DNA of 64,000 nt. Origin: Caprimulgus europaeus. Taxonomy: Eukaryota; Chordata; Aves; Caprimulgiformes; Caprimulgidae. The stretch lies in NCBI GenBank assembly GCA_907165065.1, contig OU015524.1:56895295-56959294 (forward strand), given 5' to 3'. The number at the start of each line of letters is the position of its first letter. Within the stretch, counting starts at the first letter, position 1. The position numbers and the translations under genes were made by a program. Under the pieces are notes generated by a model. The model ran no database searches. It saw only the letters and a program-made list of their open reading frames with translations, and was not told the DNA's origin. Below are positions 1 to 12,400 of this stretch, in pieces.

Positions 1-402
1 ACATATAGTGAAAGTTATTCTGGATTTTAGCATCCCATCTCAAAGAACCTTGATGGTCTATGTGTTAGCTGTGTTTTCTGAGAGATCTATTCAGTCCTGC
101 TTTCGTATATATTAGATTATTTCATGGGGAAAATAGTTCTGAAAATTCTTGATTCCTAAGTCTCTTAGCTTATGCTTTGTTCTTCTTGCTGGACTCCAGT
201 AATTGAGAGTAGCTAGAGCATCCTGAGAAAGAAGATGGGCTCCTGAATCATAGAATGGATTGGAATTTAATTTTCTATTCAGGTTATTTGCCAAGCTTCT
301 TTTTTTAACTTGAGAAATAAGAACATTTTTCTTCTGAAAAGTAAATATACGTAAAGGGACAAAGCAGGAGTACTCAGTAATGGTTGTTTTGCTTTTTCCT
401 AG
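1..402 (+). other. SCAF8: SCAF8 intron, 3' part
   Basis: This is intronic sequence upstream of the first visible exon, ending in a T-rich tract and AG at 401-402. No earlier SCAF8 exon is seen. The CID and first linker exons are therefore further upstream. Confidence 0.8.
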
Positions 403-482
403 AAGCTGATGGACAGGTTTGACTTTGGGGAAGAATCTGAACAAAGTGAAGAGCCTAAAAAGGAAACTCCCACTGCCCAACT
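403..482 (+). CDS. SCAF8: SCAF8 coding exon (KLMDRFDFG linker)
   Basis: The exon translates as [20 protein letters not shown] and then ETPTAQ. The acceptor is TTTTTCCTAG and the donor is CT|GTAAGA. It is 80 nt long and leaves two bases for the next exon. In the full protein this segment follows the region after the CID and before the Gln-rich stretch. The 403 nt intron after it (483-885) has no other visible feature. Confidence 0.93.
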
Positions 483-3400
483 GTAAGATCAAGCTATGTT
501 TCTTGTGGAAAATGCTAAAATTTGCCTGACACTAATTGAACGTTAGGATGAAATAGTAAGGAAAATGTTTCTTTCGGAGCATAAGTATACTAAAACAATA
601 GGAAAAGATAGTTTACTAAATTCATGAAACATACATTTTAAAAACATTTAATATAAATCTGTGTGCCAGAAGTTTCGCTGGCTTGATCTTAAAGCTAGCA
701 CCTTCTTTACTTTGCTAGTTATATTTTTAGCATTAATGTGATAATGATGATAACAGAAGCTGGAACTAGCTACATTGTCTTCATTATTTTACTTTTTTAG
801 TTATCAGTTGTGAAGACCTGTTTACCAGCTGTTTAAAACAAGAGAGAAACTGTTGTGTTTTTTAATTTAAATTATTTCATTTTAGGCCTTTAGTACCAGA
901 ATCTGTGAACAACTCACTTTTTCACCAACTAGCTGAACAGCTACAGCAACAAAATTTAGAACATCTTAGACAACAGCTTCTGGAGCAACAACAGCCTCAA
1001 AAGGTAAGAACTCCATCTTGTGGCTGTCATAATAATTATGTTCTCCACTGATAAAAAATTCATATTCCAGAAAAAAAAAAAAAAAAAAAGTTTTATTCTG
1101 ACACTTCTCTTATAGTGAAATTCTTTGTCACTAGCTGATCAGCTGACGGAAGCTTGCAGAATAAGTGAAATAAGCAAAAGAAAGTACTTAGTGCAGGAAA
1201 AAAAAAATACAACCAAATGTGTGGGGTGTACATTTTGCTTCTCTTAGGAAAGAGTACCCTTTAGCTGAGTTACAGGCTAACGGTGCTTTGGTTGTTCAGC
1301 TCTTTATATGGGGGGAAAAAAACTTTTTCCCTGCTGTCAGAAAGAAGGTGGTGAGCACTGAAGTGATTATGCTTCTGTCTGTGAAGGGAGCTAAAGAATA
1401 GAGTCACATATTTCCTGATAAATTAGTAATTAAGAACTGATGCTCAAAACAACTAAAGATTCCTTCTTAACTATTGAATCGAGTCCCATCTACTCCACAT
1501 TGAAGTAAATTTGCTTATTTCTTCTGAAGTTAGTCTTCAGTATTTAGCTACTCTTTTCCCCTCCTGCTCCGAATTCCTGATTCCATTATAAAAAAACCCC
1601 AAAAGTTTATTCTCTCTGGAAACTGACCAGATATAAAGTGAACTTTCTGTGAAGTATTTGGATCTGGTTTCACAGTAAAATAGAAATCTTAGATTGAAAG
1701 AAAATCTTAGCTAAGGGACCACAAACATGGCAAAAACATCCACTGGAGATTTTAGTTTAACCTGTGTGAAAATGCAGTCACTCAGCTTTCGAGTAAGAAT
1801 GTTGTTTGAGCTTTGAATTTCTGACTTTTGAGTTTTTAATTTGTTTAATTAAAGTGAATATGTAATGAGAATCACTGAAATGTTTATCTGCAGTATTGGA
1901 TTGAAGGCTTAAAATTACTTTTCAAAATTGTCCGGATAGAATTTCTGAGTATTTTCATTAAATTTCCTGTATTTCCTAAATTTCTTTCATGTCTTACAGA
2001 TACTTATTCCAAATCTGTACTTTCAGTCCAATGTACAGACCATTATAGATTATTTTTTTCTCTAGCACATCAACAATGCATTTAGTATTTTACACTTTTT
2101 AATTTTGGTGTTTTTTCAGAACTGCTTGTTTTGTTAGGTCTCTTGTAATTGACATGTCAACATGAATGACAAAACACCTTCTCTTATCTTGTAGTAATTA
2201 CTTGTCTTAAACCATACACTGTAAGAAAGTTTGGAGTTAAATGTAATTTTTTTAACTAGCTCAACTGATATTGAAATATTTTTATTATATTAATAACAAA
2301 ATATAATTTATTAGTGCATGGGTGACCGATGGGTATCTTTCAGTGTCACTGTACATATGGCTGCCATCCCTGTTGTGTGTCCTGTGAGTTCTTGCTTTGA
2401 AGCCAGCGAATTAAGCAGAAAATAATGTACTCTGCTTTTTTGCTTTAGGAAATAGTAAGTTTTAATAGTCAGGAATATTAATTATTTCAAAGTTTTGTTC
2501 TTAAAGATGGTACAAAAAAGGGAATGGAGTGACATCCAGTTTGACTTTCACATTAATGGGAAGTGTGAAAATAGAAGAAACCTGATAATTAGTTTTTTAG
2601 AGATATTTGAACAGTTGCTTCATGTAGTATCACATTTTGACACAGTAAGCATTTTGAATTATTAGGCTTTTTATGGTATATTATTATTATTTGTTATTTA
2701 GGCAAGCCCAGAGGAGAATCAAGAAGGAAACTTTGGTTCAGAGCACTCTGCATCACCATCACAAGGGAGTAGTCAACAGCAGTTTTTAGAAGTGGAAACA
2801 AATGTCGATGACTCAATGGATATTCAACAACAGGTAAAACTGTTTTACATTTGATTATAGAAGTTGAAAGGAAAACACATACTAAGATGATTTCAAAATT
2901 AGTAATATGGATATATGCTTTCATATAGTCATATATATTGTGAGTATGCTTATTAAATGTTATTGAACATCTATTATGTCTGACCTCAGGACATGGATAT
3001 AGATGAAGGACAGGATGTTGCTGAAGAAGAGATTTTTGAACAAGAAGAAAAGAAATCAGCTGTTCGTTCAAGATCAAGAACTCGTTCAAGATCTCGTTCA
3101 AGGTTTCATAATTAACTTGTGTTAAGTAAATTAAGGTTTCCTGAAGTAAAGTTTCATTCTGTGATTTTCATTCTCACTTCTTTAGTTTTCCAAAACTGTC
3201 ATGATCAGTCTTTGGCAATGAAAAAGAAGTGTTCTTGAGTGTTTAGATGGAGACTTTCTGTATGAAAGTTCATTTTGCATATCTATGATTTACTTTAAAT
3301 TTTTTAAGACCTGTTCAGGAAAAAAAAATAACTAACACTAACCAACTGGACAGGTTTTCTCTGCCAGAAAAATACTGTTGAGGAACATTTTGAACGTGTT

Positions 3401-6400
3401 TTGTTTTGTTTCAAGTTCGAGGTGTATGTTCTATTCCTCACAATAATGGCATGAAGTTTATTTCCTGAAACAATTTGAGTGAATATAGTGGAAATGTCTC
3501 TATCGTGCTTAAAGTTTGTAGTTAAAAGACAACTAAATTAGAATTTTTTTTTTTAACTAAGCATACTGAAATTAAGTATTTTGTAGGTCACCCAGAAAAC
3601 GAAGGTCTAGATCACGATCTGGTTCTCGTAAGCGTAAACACAGAAAACGTTCACGCTCAAGATCAAGAGAAAGGAAGAGAAAGTCGTCCCGGTCATATTC
3701 CAGTGAAAGAAGGGCTAGGGAAAGGGAAAAAGAACGTCAGAAAAAGGGATTGCCTCCTATACGGTCAAAAACACTAAGTGGTAAGTGGCAGCTGCTTACT
3801 GTTTTAATAGTATAGTCTTAAAGGGAAAAAGGGCTTTGTTTTTCATTGAAAGAAAAAGATTTAGCTTGGGTACTGTTACAAAATACACTAAACATATTAT
3901 TTTTTATAAGTATCATTTCTGATATTCCTTACAGATTAGACAGGTACATCATTTCATCCTAGAGGAAAGCAAGTATCATACTGCTCTACTGATGATTTTA
4001 CTCATATTTGAACCAGTGTTTTTTCTTCTGAACAGACAGTAGCAAAGGCTATTCCCTAAGTTACAATCTTCTGTCTGTTTGATGCTGTCTTCTGTGCAGC
4101 ATTTGAAGATGAACAGCACTTGATCTGAAAATTGATACTCTGATAAGACATTTAAGTATGTGGTACACATTTTGGACACTTCACTGCAAACCTTAGAGGC
4201 CAGTTTTGTTAAACCTTTAGAGTGCTTTTTAAACAGCTTTTCACACAAACGTGGAGCCAAAGCAGGTGGAAAGGTGAAAAAAGCAGTTTGCTATCATAAG
4301 ACAGACCATAATGGTTGTATCTTAAGTAAGTATCCAAAACCCAACTGGATTTCAGCTTCTGCAGAGTGCTGCTGTGCACTGCTGTTGTTGCTACAGAGAA
4401 ATTACATACTAAAAAAAAAAGGAAGGTAGTAAGGAGAAGATGAACTTTCACCACAGAGTTGTTTAAAGGGAATGTATTTTGGGATGAATGCTAGAAACTG
4501 TGAATTAGGGTGTAGTCATCTGCTACTGTATCAGTATATCCCATTGCTGCTATTAGCAGGACTCTGGATTCTTGGGATGCATAACTGTGTTTAACTTATT
4601 TTTGTAATGAACATGTATTCCTGAATTTAACTTTGTTTAGAGAGGTTATACAAAGTTTCTGATGTTATTTTGCGTTTATTTTCTGTCTTAAAACTTTATC
4701 TTTTATCTTATAAGCAGTTCAGAACTCATTATTGCAAAGGGAAGAGTGTTCTGTTCTCTCACATTAATATTTTGCATCATTCCAAAATGAATTTAGACTC
4801 AGGACTATACTACAGTTTAGATGTATATGTTTTTCTTCTCTGGCTTTTCACGTGAAAAGAGGCAAATCAGTTTCGTGGTGTAGATTTGTCCCAGTACGTC
4901 ACAAAGCAGGGAACCAGGATCAGAATGGATGGGTGCTGGGAGACAGCTGTATTAAGTAACCAGATGAACAGCAGCAGTTGAGGCCCTATGAAGTGACCCA
5001 GCTCATGGAGAGGAGATACTAAGAAGGCTAAGTGAAGTGTGTAAACATGGTGGGGGGTGGGGGGGGAATAAATAAATAAATAAACGGGTAATTCATCTGA
5101 CAAGTGTTCTTACTTCATGAAATTTCTTGAGTGACAGCCACTGTTATCACTTGCTGAGGTCTGAAGAATTGTTTCATAGAACTTAACACTTTGAGAAACA
5201 AAAGAGCCATCTACAAGCATGTGAGGAACACATTTTGTCCAAGAGAAATCTTAAAGCTAGTCATTCTCAGTACTGCTGTCAACTGAAAATGTCCGTTGAC
5301 AGAGGAATACACAACACTGGTTTGCAGTTTAGTGCACCAAGATTGATACAGGAAGGATGTGTATCAAGATGATGATGAAGAAAGAATGTTTCCTTGGTTC
5401 AGGATAGGGCAGGCCCAGGAGATCCAGGTTGTCGGGTTTTGTTCTGCCTTACATCCTTTAAGATCCTGGGTAGATAGCTCGAGTTAGTAAGATGTTTGGG
5501 GAAAAACACAAGTATTGGCCTAATTTCGTGCTGATTTAGATCACCCTGTGTTAAATGGAAATAACTGCTATGAGTTTGTCAAGGCTTGCACACATAGATT
5601 GGGTCATATTTGGGAGACAAAGGAATTGGAACCATGTACATATGGAAGGAGGAAGTTTATAAACAAGCTCACCTGTCAGTGAGTGTTTATATTTGACAGG
5701 GGGGACGGGGGTAGGCATTTGGGAGACAGATTGCAGGGAGCTGGGCTTGTGGAATTGGCAAGAGTCAGAAGTATCATGGACACCTTGAGCTTGTTGGGCC
5801 TCAGTCTTTCTGGGATGTTCTTCAAGGTAAAGTAAAAGTCTAGTTTCCATTTCTTTCAGGTGAAAATACAGTACATAATACTGCAGTTGAGTTTCTTCTG
5901 TAATACACCAGTTAGAACTTAGTCTCACTCTGTTAAAACTCACTTTAAACATGCCTTCCTAGAGGCATGTTTTTTGTGGAACATGGAATAGAAATGATTC
6001 TTTTTTTCCAGAGTATTCTACAGCAGTTTACCTTAGCTAATGATGTACAGATTTTTTTAATTATTTATTTTAAACAAAATAGTTGTTTAAATGACAAGAA
6101 TGAGCACTTGTACTGAATATCTGTTTGGTGTCTTTTAACCCTTTAACATTTTTGTTAAAGTACTTATCTCTATATAGTAAGTAATAGATTTTGGTATTCT
6201 TGCTTTGCTTTTTGACCAGTGATTTCTGTGTAATTGTAAAGCCTTTTATATCCATGCCATAGAGTATTTTGTAAGTAACATTCTAATATTTTGATTTAAC
6301 ATGAATGTATTTCTTGACAGTTTGCAGTACTACTCTTTGGGTAGGTCAAGTAGACAAGAAGGCTACACAGCAAGATTTAACTAACTTGTTTGAAGAATTT

Positions 6401-9400
6401 GGACAAATAGAGTCAATTAATGTAAGTAAGCATGTTCTCATGCATTTTCAGGGATTACAGACTAGCAACAAAAACATGCTTATGCCTCTGAATTCCTTTT
6501 AGCAGTTTAAGCTTGTATTTAGGAGACTGGGTTTTTTATCACTGTTCAAAAATTGTGTCTGATATTTGCTTGTTGGTTTCCATGTACTGTCTTTTGAAGC
6601 ACTAAAGGCAGTACACTTACAGTTTTCCAAAGCACTAACAATTTACACAGTTTTTAAAACCAGGGTCTTAACAAATAAAAAGTTACAGGTTTCTTTTTTC
6701 TTTTTTGATTTGGCATGGGGCAAGTATCATTTTCCTTGGACTAATGAACACAGACTGATTTTTTTCTTGGTTACTTTCCATACAGAGGGTTCCTTAAGTG
6801 AACTCAATGTGAATGAAACATTTAGAAGAAAAGAAGTTGTACTGTGAACAAATGGTTATTCTAAATGTGACAATTAAAAAGATTCTTATAATTAGGAGAT
6901 ACATTTCTCATGATATAGGGTAATTTAGAATTAGATGCTTAAGAGTCCTATTTCAGTGTTGCCTGTAATTCACCTTTAAGAGAAAGTATCTTTATCCTAA
7001 AACAGCTATCTACATGAGAGAAATTCAGATTTTTACCTCTTGCTCCATTTTCGTATTAAATTTCATTCATTTCAGATAATATTGTTGCTGTTTTTCCTAT
7101 CATGTTAATATATGCAAGTATATAGTTAATAAGGAATAGTTTTTGTGGCATTACAAAATCTTTTAAAAAGCTTCACAAGTCAAAAAAACTACACAGCTTG
7201 ACTTTTAAGCCTCATTTTGATTTGCATGGGCTAGCAATTAAGGAAGTTCAAAGGCAAGTGATATAACAACCATAATGTCCCAATACCTGTTACATTTCAG
7301 AGGCAAACCATATTATAAATAGTTCATCCTATGCATTCTACAAAACTTTAAGGACCTAGGATAACACTGTGGTACATCTTAAACATATTTTATAAGAACT
7401 GTATTAAAATCTGTCATTTAAAATATTTTTGTTTGTTATGCTCCTAAGCAACATAAAAGCACAACTATATTTTTTACTAAAACGAAAAGAAGCAGTTGTC
7501 ATACTTGATTTGCAAACTTTCAAAGATCTACATGCCACATCATACTTTTCTTTCTTAAATAAAACATTAAAGTTAGTGGAAATCATACTTCAGAAATGAG
7601 GATTCTACCCTTCAAAAATGCAAGATACTTTTAATCACTAGTTTGCACCTCTGTGAAAAGTTGTTGCTCAGCTCGCAATGAATTTGGAGCTTAAGAAGAG
7701 AGAGCAACCTCTGTTTTTCAGAAGTTGTCATATTCTAGCTTCCATAGTGTAGCTCTTGCCTGCTCCATGTGATTCGAACCTTTCACGTCATTTTAGCACC
7801 CATTTTTCAACTTGCTGCTGCTGCTTAAATGCTGTAACTGAAGTATTCTGCTAATATCAGTCTTAAGTTTCACTGATGCTCAAAATTATTAATATTACTG
7901 ATTAAGGTGGCAATTGTTTACAGTGTAAACCTTTCCTTTTTTAGTATTAGTATTCACTTAGTGTAGTTACGTAATCTGAAGTACTGGTTTTCCTACTTTT
8001 TAAGACCATTGCTTTTTTCCATAGATGATTCCCCCAAGAGGTTGTGCTTATGTCTGTATGGTTCATAGACAAGACGCATATCGTGCTCTTCAGAAGCTTA
8101 GTTCGGGGTCCTATAAAATTGGATCTAAAATTATTAAGGTAAGTTGATTTTAGACTAAGGATGTTGTACAATTTTAGTATTATGCTTTGTCATTAAGCAG
8201 TCACTCATTGGAATGTACAATATGGAGAAGCAAAATGAAGCAATAAGGTGTAAATTGTTTTCTTTCTGTGTAAAATGCAGCTTTATGAAAGATAGTAAAA
8301 TGAAATTATAACTTGATACTTAGGAAATACTTGGAGAATATTTTAGGTACGTGCTAATTATAAGAGTATAAGACTGTAAACAACCTAAATCCTGCACCCA
8401 ACCATGTGGATCACTTAATATTAAATCTGATAATATTCTTATAGAGTTAAGTATATGATTAAATGCTGTGTTTTCTGCTTTCTTTGATACTTTAGGATGA
8501 GTCCTTGAAATACTGTATTTTTAATTTCCCCATATATATGTTGTGATTCATGTAGAACAAATTTAAGCTTTTTGATGTAATTAATCTTCCACAAACCTGT
8601 TGCAGAGCCAAGTAAACATCCTACAGGTTCGTTTGAAGTTAAAAACAAGTTAAAACTTTAGTAAATAGATACTGGAGATTGATCTGCAGTGACAGAAATA
8701 TGAAGGAAACTATCTGAAGTACTCTGTTCACAGGCTGTATGATTTAACTGGATTATCTGGTTGAATTTTATTTTCAGATTGCTTGGGCTTTGAATAAAGG
8801 TGTGAAAACAGAATACAAGCAATTCTGGGATGTGGATCTGGGAGTTTCATATATTCCTTGGGAGAAAGTAAAACTGGATGATCTGGAGGGCTTTGCTGAA
8901 GGTGGCATGATTGACCAGGAAACTGTAAATACAGGTACGGACATTTAACGATTATTCTAATACTTAGAAAATATGTTTATTTTGGTAATTGCAAATCCTC
9001 AGAAAGTTTATTGTTTAGATAGTACATACTCTTTTTCAATTTATATAAATTTTACTAGGTACTTGCTTACAATATAAGTGGCACTGTAATTATGAAATCT
9101 AGATTGTCTTTATAGATGAGTAACTAGTTGATTGCTGTGACAATGAGAAACTAGTGACAAAGGGGAATTAATTCAAGCAAGTTAATAAAGATTAGCATTT
9201 TTTAAAAAGTTATGAATTTACTGTGCACTTGTTTCCAACTATGTAAAATATTAATTGTGTAGAAATTATGATCTGTTTGTGATTGTGAAAAGTCTTATAT
9301 TCAGGTGTAAGACTTAAATTGGATTTGGAAATCATCCAAGTAGGCACACCTTATCCGAACCTTAAGGTATTTCCTCCCTAAGGTCAAAGTCAGGAAAGCA

Positions 9401-12400
9401 AGTAGTGTTAGACCTTACTCTGAAACCCAGTTAATTGGGAGGTTTGTGAGGTTTATAAAAAATCAATGAGTACTGTGTTTTCTTGAAACAGATCTAGTGC
9501 TAAATGACTGGACTATACTGAAGTAAACAATAGATTAAGACTGTTTTATAATAGCAACAATAATTTTTCAGGTCAAAATGCAGTTTTGATTTGCGTAAAA
9601 ATTAAATATAAATGACAGAAAAATTAAAACATGGACTATACTGAAATACATTCACTATGTTATACTTGAAATGCAAAACTTTTTGAGGAAGTGGCAGAAA
9701 GAAGAAATGGGAGTTGGGGTGGGGTTTGTTTAACATGAACTGCCATTGTACAGTAGCCAGCTAATAACATAGATAGGCTGACAACAGCAGTTTTTAGAAA
9801 ACTGGAGAGTATTCGATATTATAAATTATTAACAGAATAATCGGTGAAAAAACTTGACAAGTTTTGAAAAATCAGTTTGTATACAGGCATAATTAAACTG
9901 AGTATTGCAGGTACATTTTACATTTTTTAAAGATACATATGATAATAAATAACTGCACTCGCTTCTTTCCATAGTAAGTTTGGGGGTTATTTATAATGAA
10001 TCTATATAGATATCAGATTAAAATGTATTGTTTAATGAGGAAGAGGACTTTTTAGTATTTAAACAAAAATAATACATTATTATATTTTTATATTAAAATT
10101 ATGCCTTTTTTTGAAGAATGGGAAACAGCCAGAAGCTCAGAAGCTGCTAAAGAAACTACTCAAACTACGCAGAGTGCTGCAGTTGATAAGAGTACGGTTA
10201 TTACAACGCAGACAGAAGCTTACACCCAACCAGTCACTATGCTGCAGGTTTGTACTGGTCTGAGTTTGCAAAAACCCCACAGAAGAGGAAGGCAAACTTT
10301 TTATTCAATACAGATGAACTTTAATGCTGAGTTAAAGTACTTAAATCAAAAACACTTTAATTCCTGCATCCATGTGTGTTTATCTCTGAAATATTTTAGA
10401 GTAGAATCAGTTGCCGTGATTGAGCAAAATATTTAGTTTCATGCACAACGTATCCCTGACTTGTGTACAGTCTCAAATGAAGGCTTAAATATTGAAGACA
10501 GAGTAGTTGTCCTTCTTGAACTGTGGGGCCCAGAACTGGACACAATATTCCAGATGTGGCCTCGCCAGGGCAGAGTAAAGGGGAAGAAGAACCTCTCTTG
10601 ACCTACTGACCACCCCCCTTCTAATGCACCCCAGGATGCCATTGGCCTTCCTGGCCACAAGGGCACAGTGTTGGCTCATGGTCATCCTGCTGTCCACGAG
10701 GACTCCCAGATCCCTTTCTCCTACACTGCTCTCTAGGAGATCTTTCCCAACCTATACTGGAACTTGACGTTGTTCCTGCCCAGATGGAAGACTCTACGCT
10801 TGCCCATATTATATGTCATTCATTTTTTCCCTGCCCAGCTCTCCAGCCTGTCTAGGTCTCGCTGGATGGCAGCACAGCCTTCTGGCATGTCAGCCACTCC
10901 TCCCAATTTTGTGTCATCAGCAAACTTGCTGACAGTGCACTGTAATCAGTTTATCCCTCTTTTAATGTCATTGAATACTGTTAAGTGTTGAAGTTGCTTG
11001 TTTTTTCTTTTCATGAAAAGATTCCAGTAGCTCCAGCTGTGCCTGCTGTTAGCTTGGTTCCACCTGCGTTTCCTGTCACAATGTCTGTCCCTCCTCCTGG
11101 TTATAGCGCAATTCCTCCTCCACCCTTCTTGAGAGCAAGTTTCAACCCTTCACAACCACCTCCAGGTAAGTTAGTAAAAATGAAATTGAGTATGTAATGA
11201 GTGTACTCTGTGTGCTTTTGTGTACATCATGCTTTGTATAGTTTTCCATCAGCTACCAGTTAGTGTTTGAGATAGTTGACCTTTCGGTCTTTAATTTTAA
11301 TCTAATATGAAATTTCATATGTCTAACTTAATTTTTTTATCAGCATGTTCTGTTGAGAATAGGAATTACATCAGAATATTTTTTTAACTGTGATAAAAAT
11401 GAAAATTTAAACATCCCCAAGTTTAATCTCCTTTCTTTGGAAAATTTTGAAACTCTTAAATTTTCCTCTCTGGATATTGCTGGCAGAAATAACTTTTAAA
11501 CATGCACATGCAGATCATCTACAGTAAAGATGGGATTGTTTTTGAAAACAGTAACCACCATTGCCTCTTCCCATACATTTATTGTTTGCTAGTCTTCAGT
11601 GATGCAACTTTTCAGGATGAATAATATAGGCAGACTTGTCCTGCAAAACTTAATTTGCTTCCTTTGTAACAATCTGTAAATTTTTCCCATCTAGGTTATA
11701 TGCCTCCCCCAGTTCCACCTGTGGTCCCACCACCTGTTGTCCCGCCACCTGTTGTCCCACCGGTTGTTCCAACACGTAAGTTTGATTCTTCTAATAGCTG
11801 TTTGTTTGTTATGAAAAGCTTAATTGTTTAATATACTACTTGTTGCTTAATCAAAAGCAAGCTAATGCTGTGTAATACAAAACAGCAACGTGGAAGTTAT
11901 TGTTCAGCTGATTTAGGCAGTTTTTGAGAAAAAGATTTACAGAGCTTTTAGTTGACTGAAAAATGATACTGTGGAGTTACTGGGGAAAAAGTATTTGTAT
12001 GCATAGTTCAGTATTTGAACCTTCTGTAACAGTTCACTTGAGCTAACTGATGTTAGTCACTGGATAATTTTATTTTTGTTTAGCTTTTTAACTGTATTAA
12101 TTTAATGTTTAAAATATCTGTTAAAAAGTACTGATTGCTTAAGTCACCAGCAGTTTATGATCTCTAAAAAGAAATTAAATATTACAGTGCTGATTGAAGA
12201 TAAGAAACTATTATCAAAAAATGTAACACTTAAGATAATTAATTTCACTTATTTTGATTTATCAGCCTGACCTCCGCCAAACTAATCTTAAAGACTTGCA
12301 TATATGATTACTGTGATACACTTTGTTATTTCTCTACAGCTTTAGTACAGCCCCCATTACCAATTGCACAAGAGACGATGAAGGACGTTCCTTTTGGTAG

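Noticed and set aside
244..268. Short CR1-tail-like text (ATCATAGAATGGATTGGAAT)
   Set aside because: About 20 bases resemble the reverse complement of the CR1 3' end, but the sequence departs at once from CR1 on both sides. That is too little to call.
3976..4454. Overlapping open frames on both strands in the 2.5 kb SCAF8 intron as a nested gene
   Set aside because: They have no splice sites, no conserved residues and no promoter signs. Frames on both strands at once indicate chance lack of stops.
10439..10697. Two minus-strand open frames of 70-75 codons in a SCAF8 intron as host genes
   Set aside because: They are pieces of the CR1 reverse-transcriptase frame broken by frameshifts, so they belong to the mobile element.
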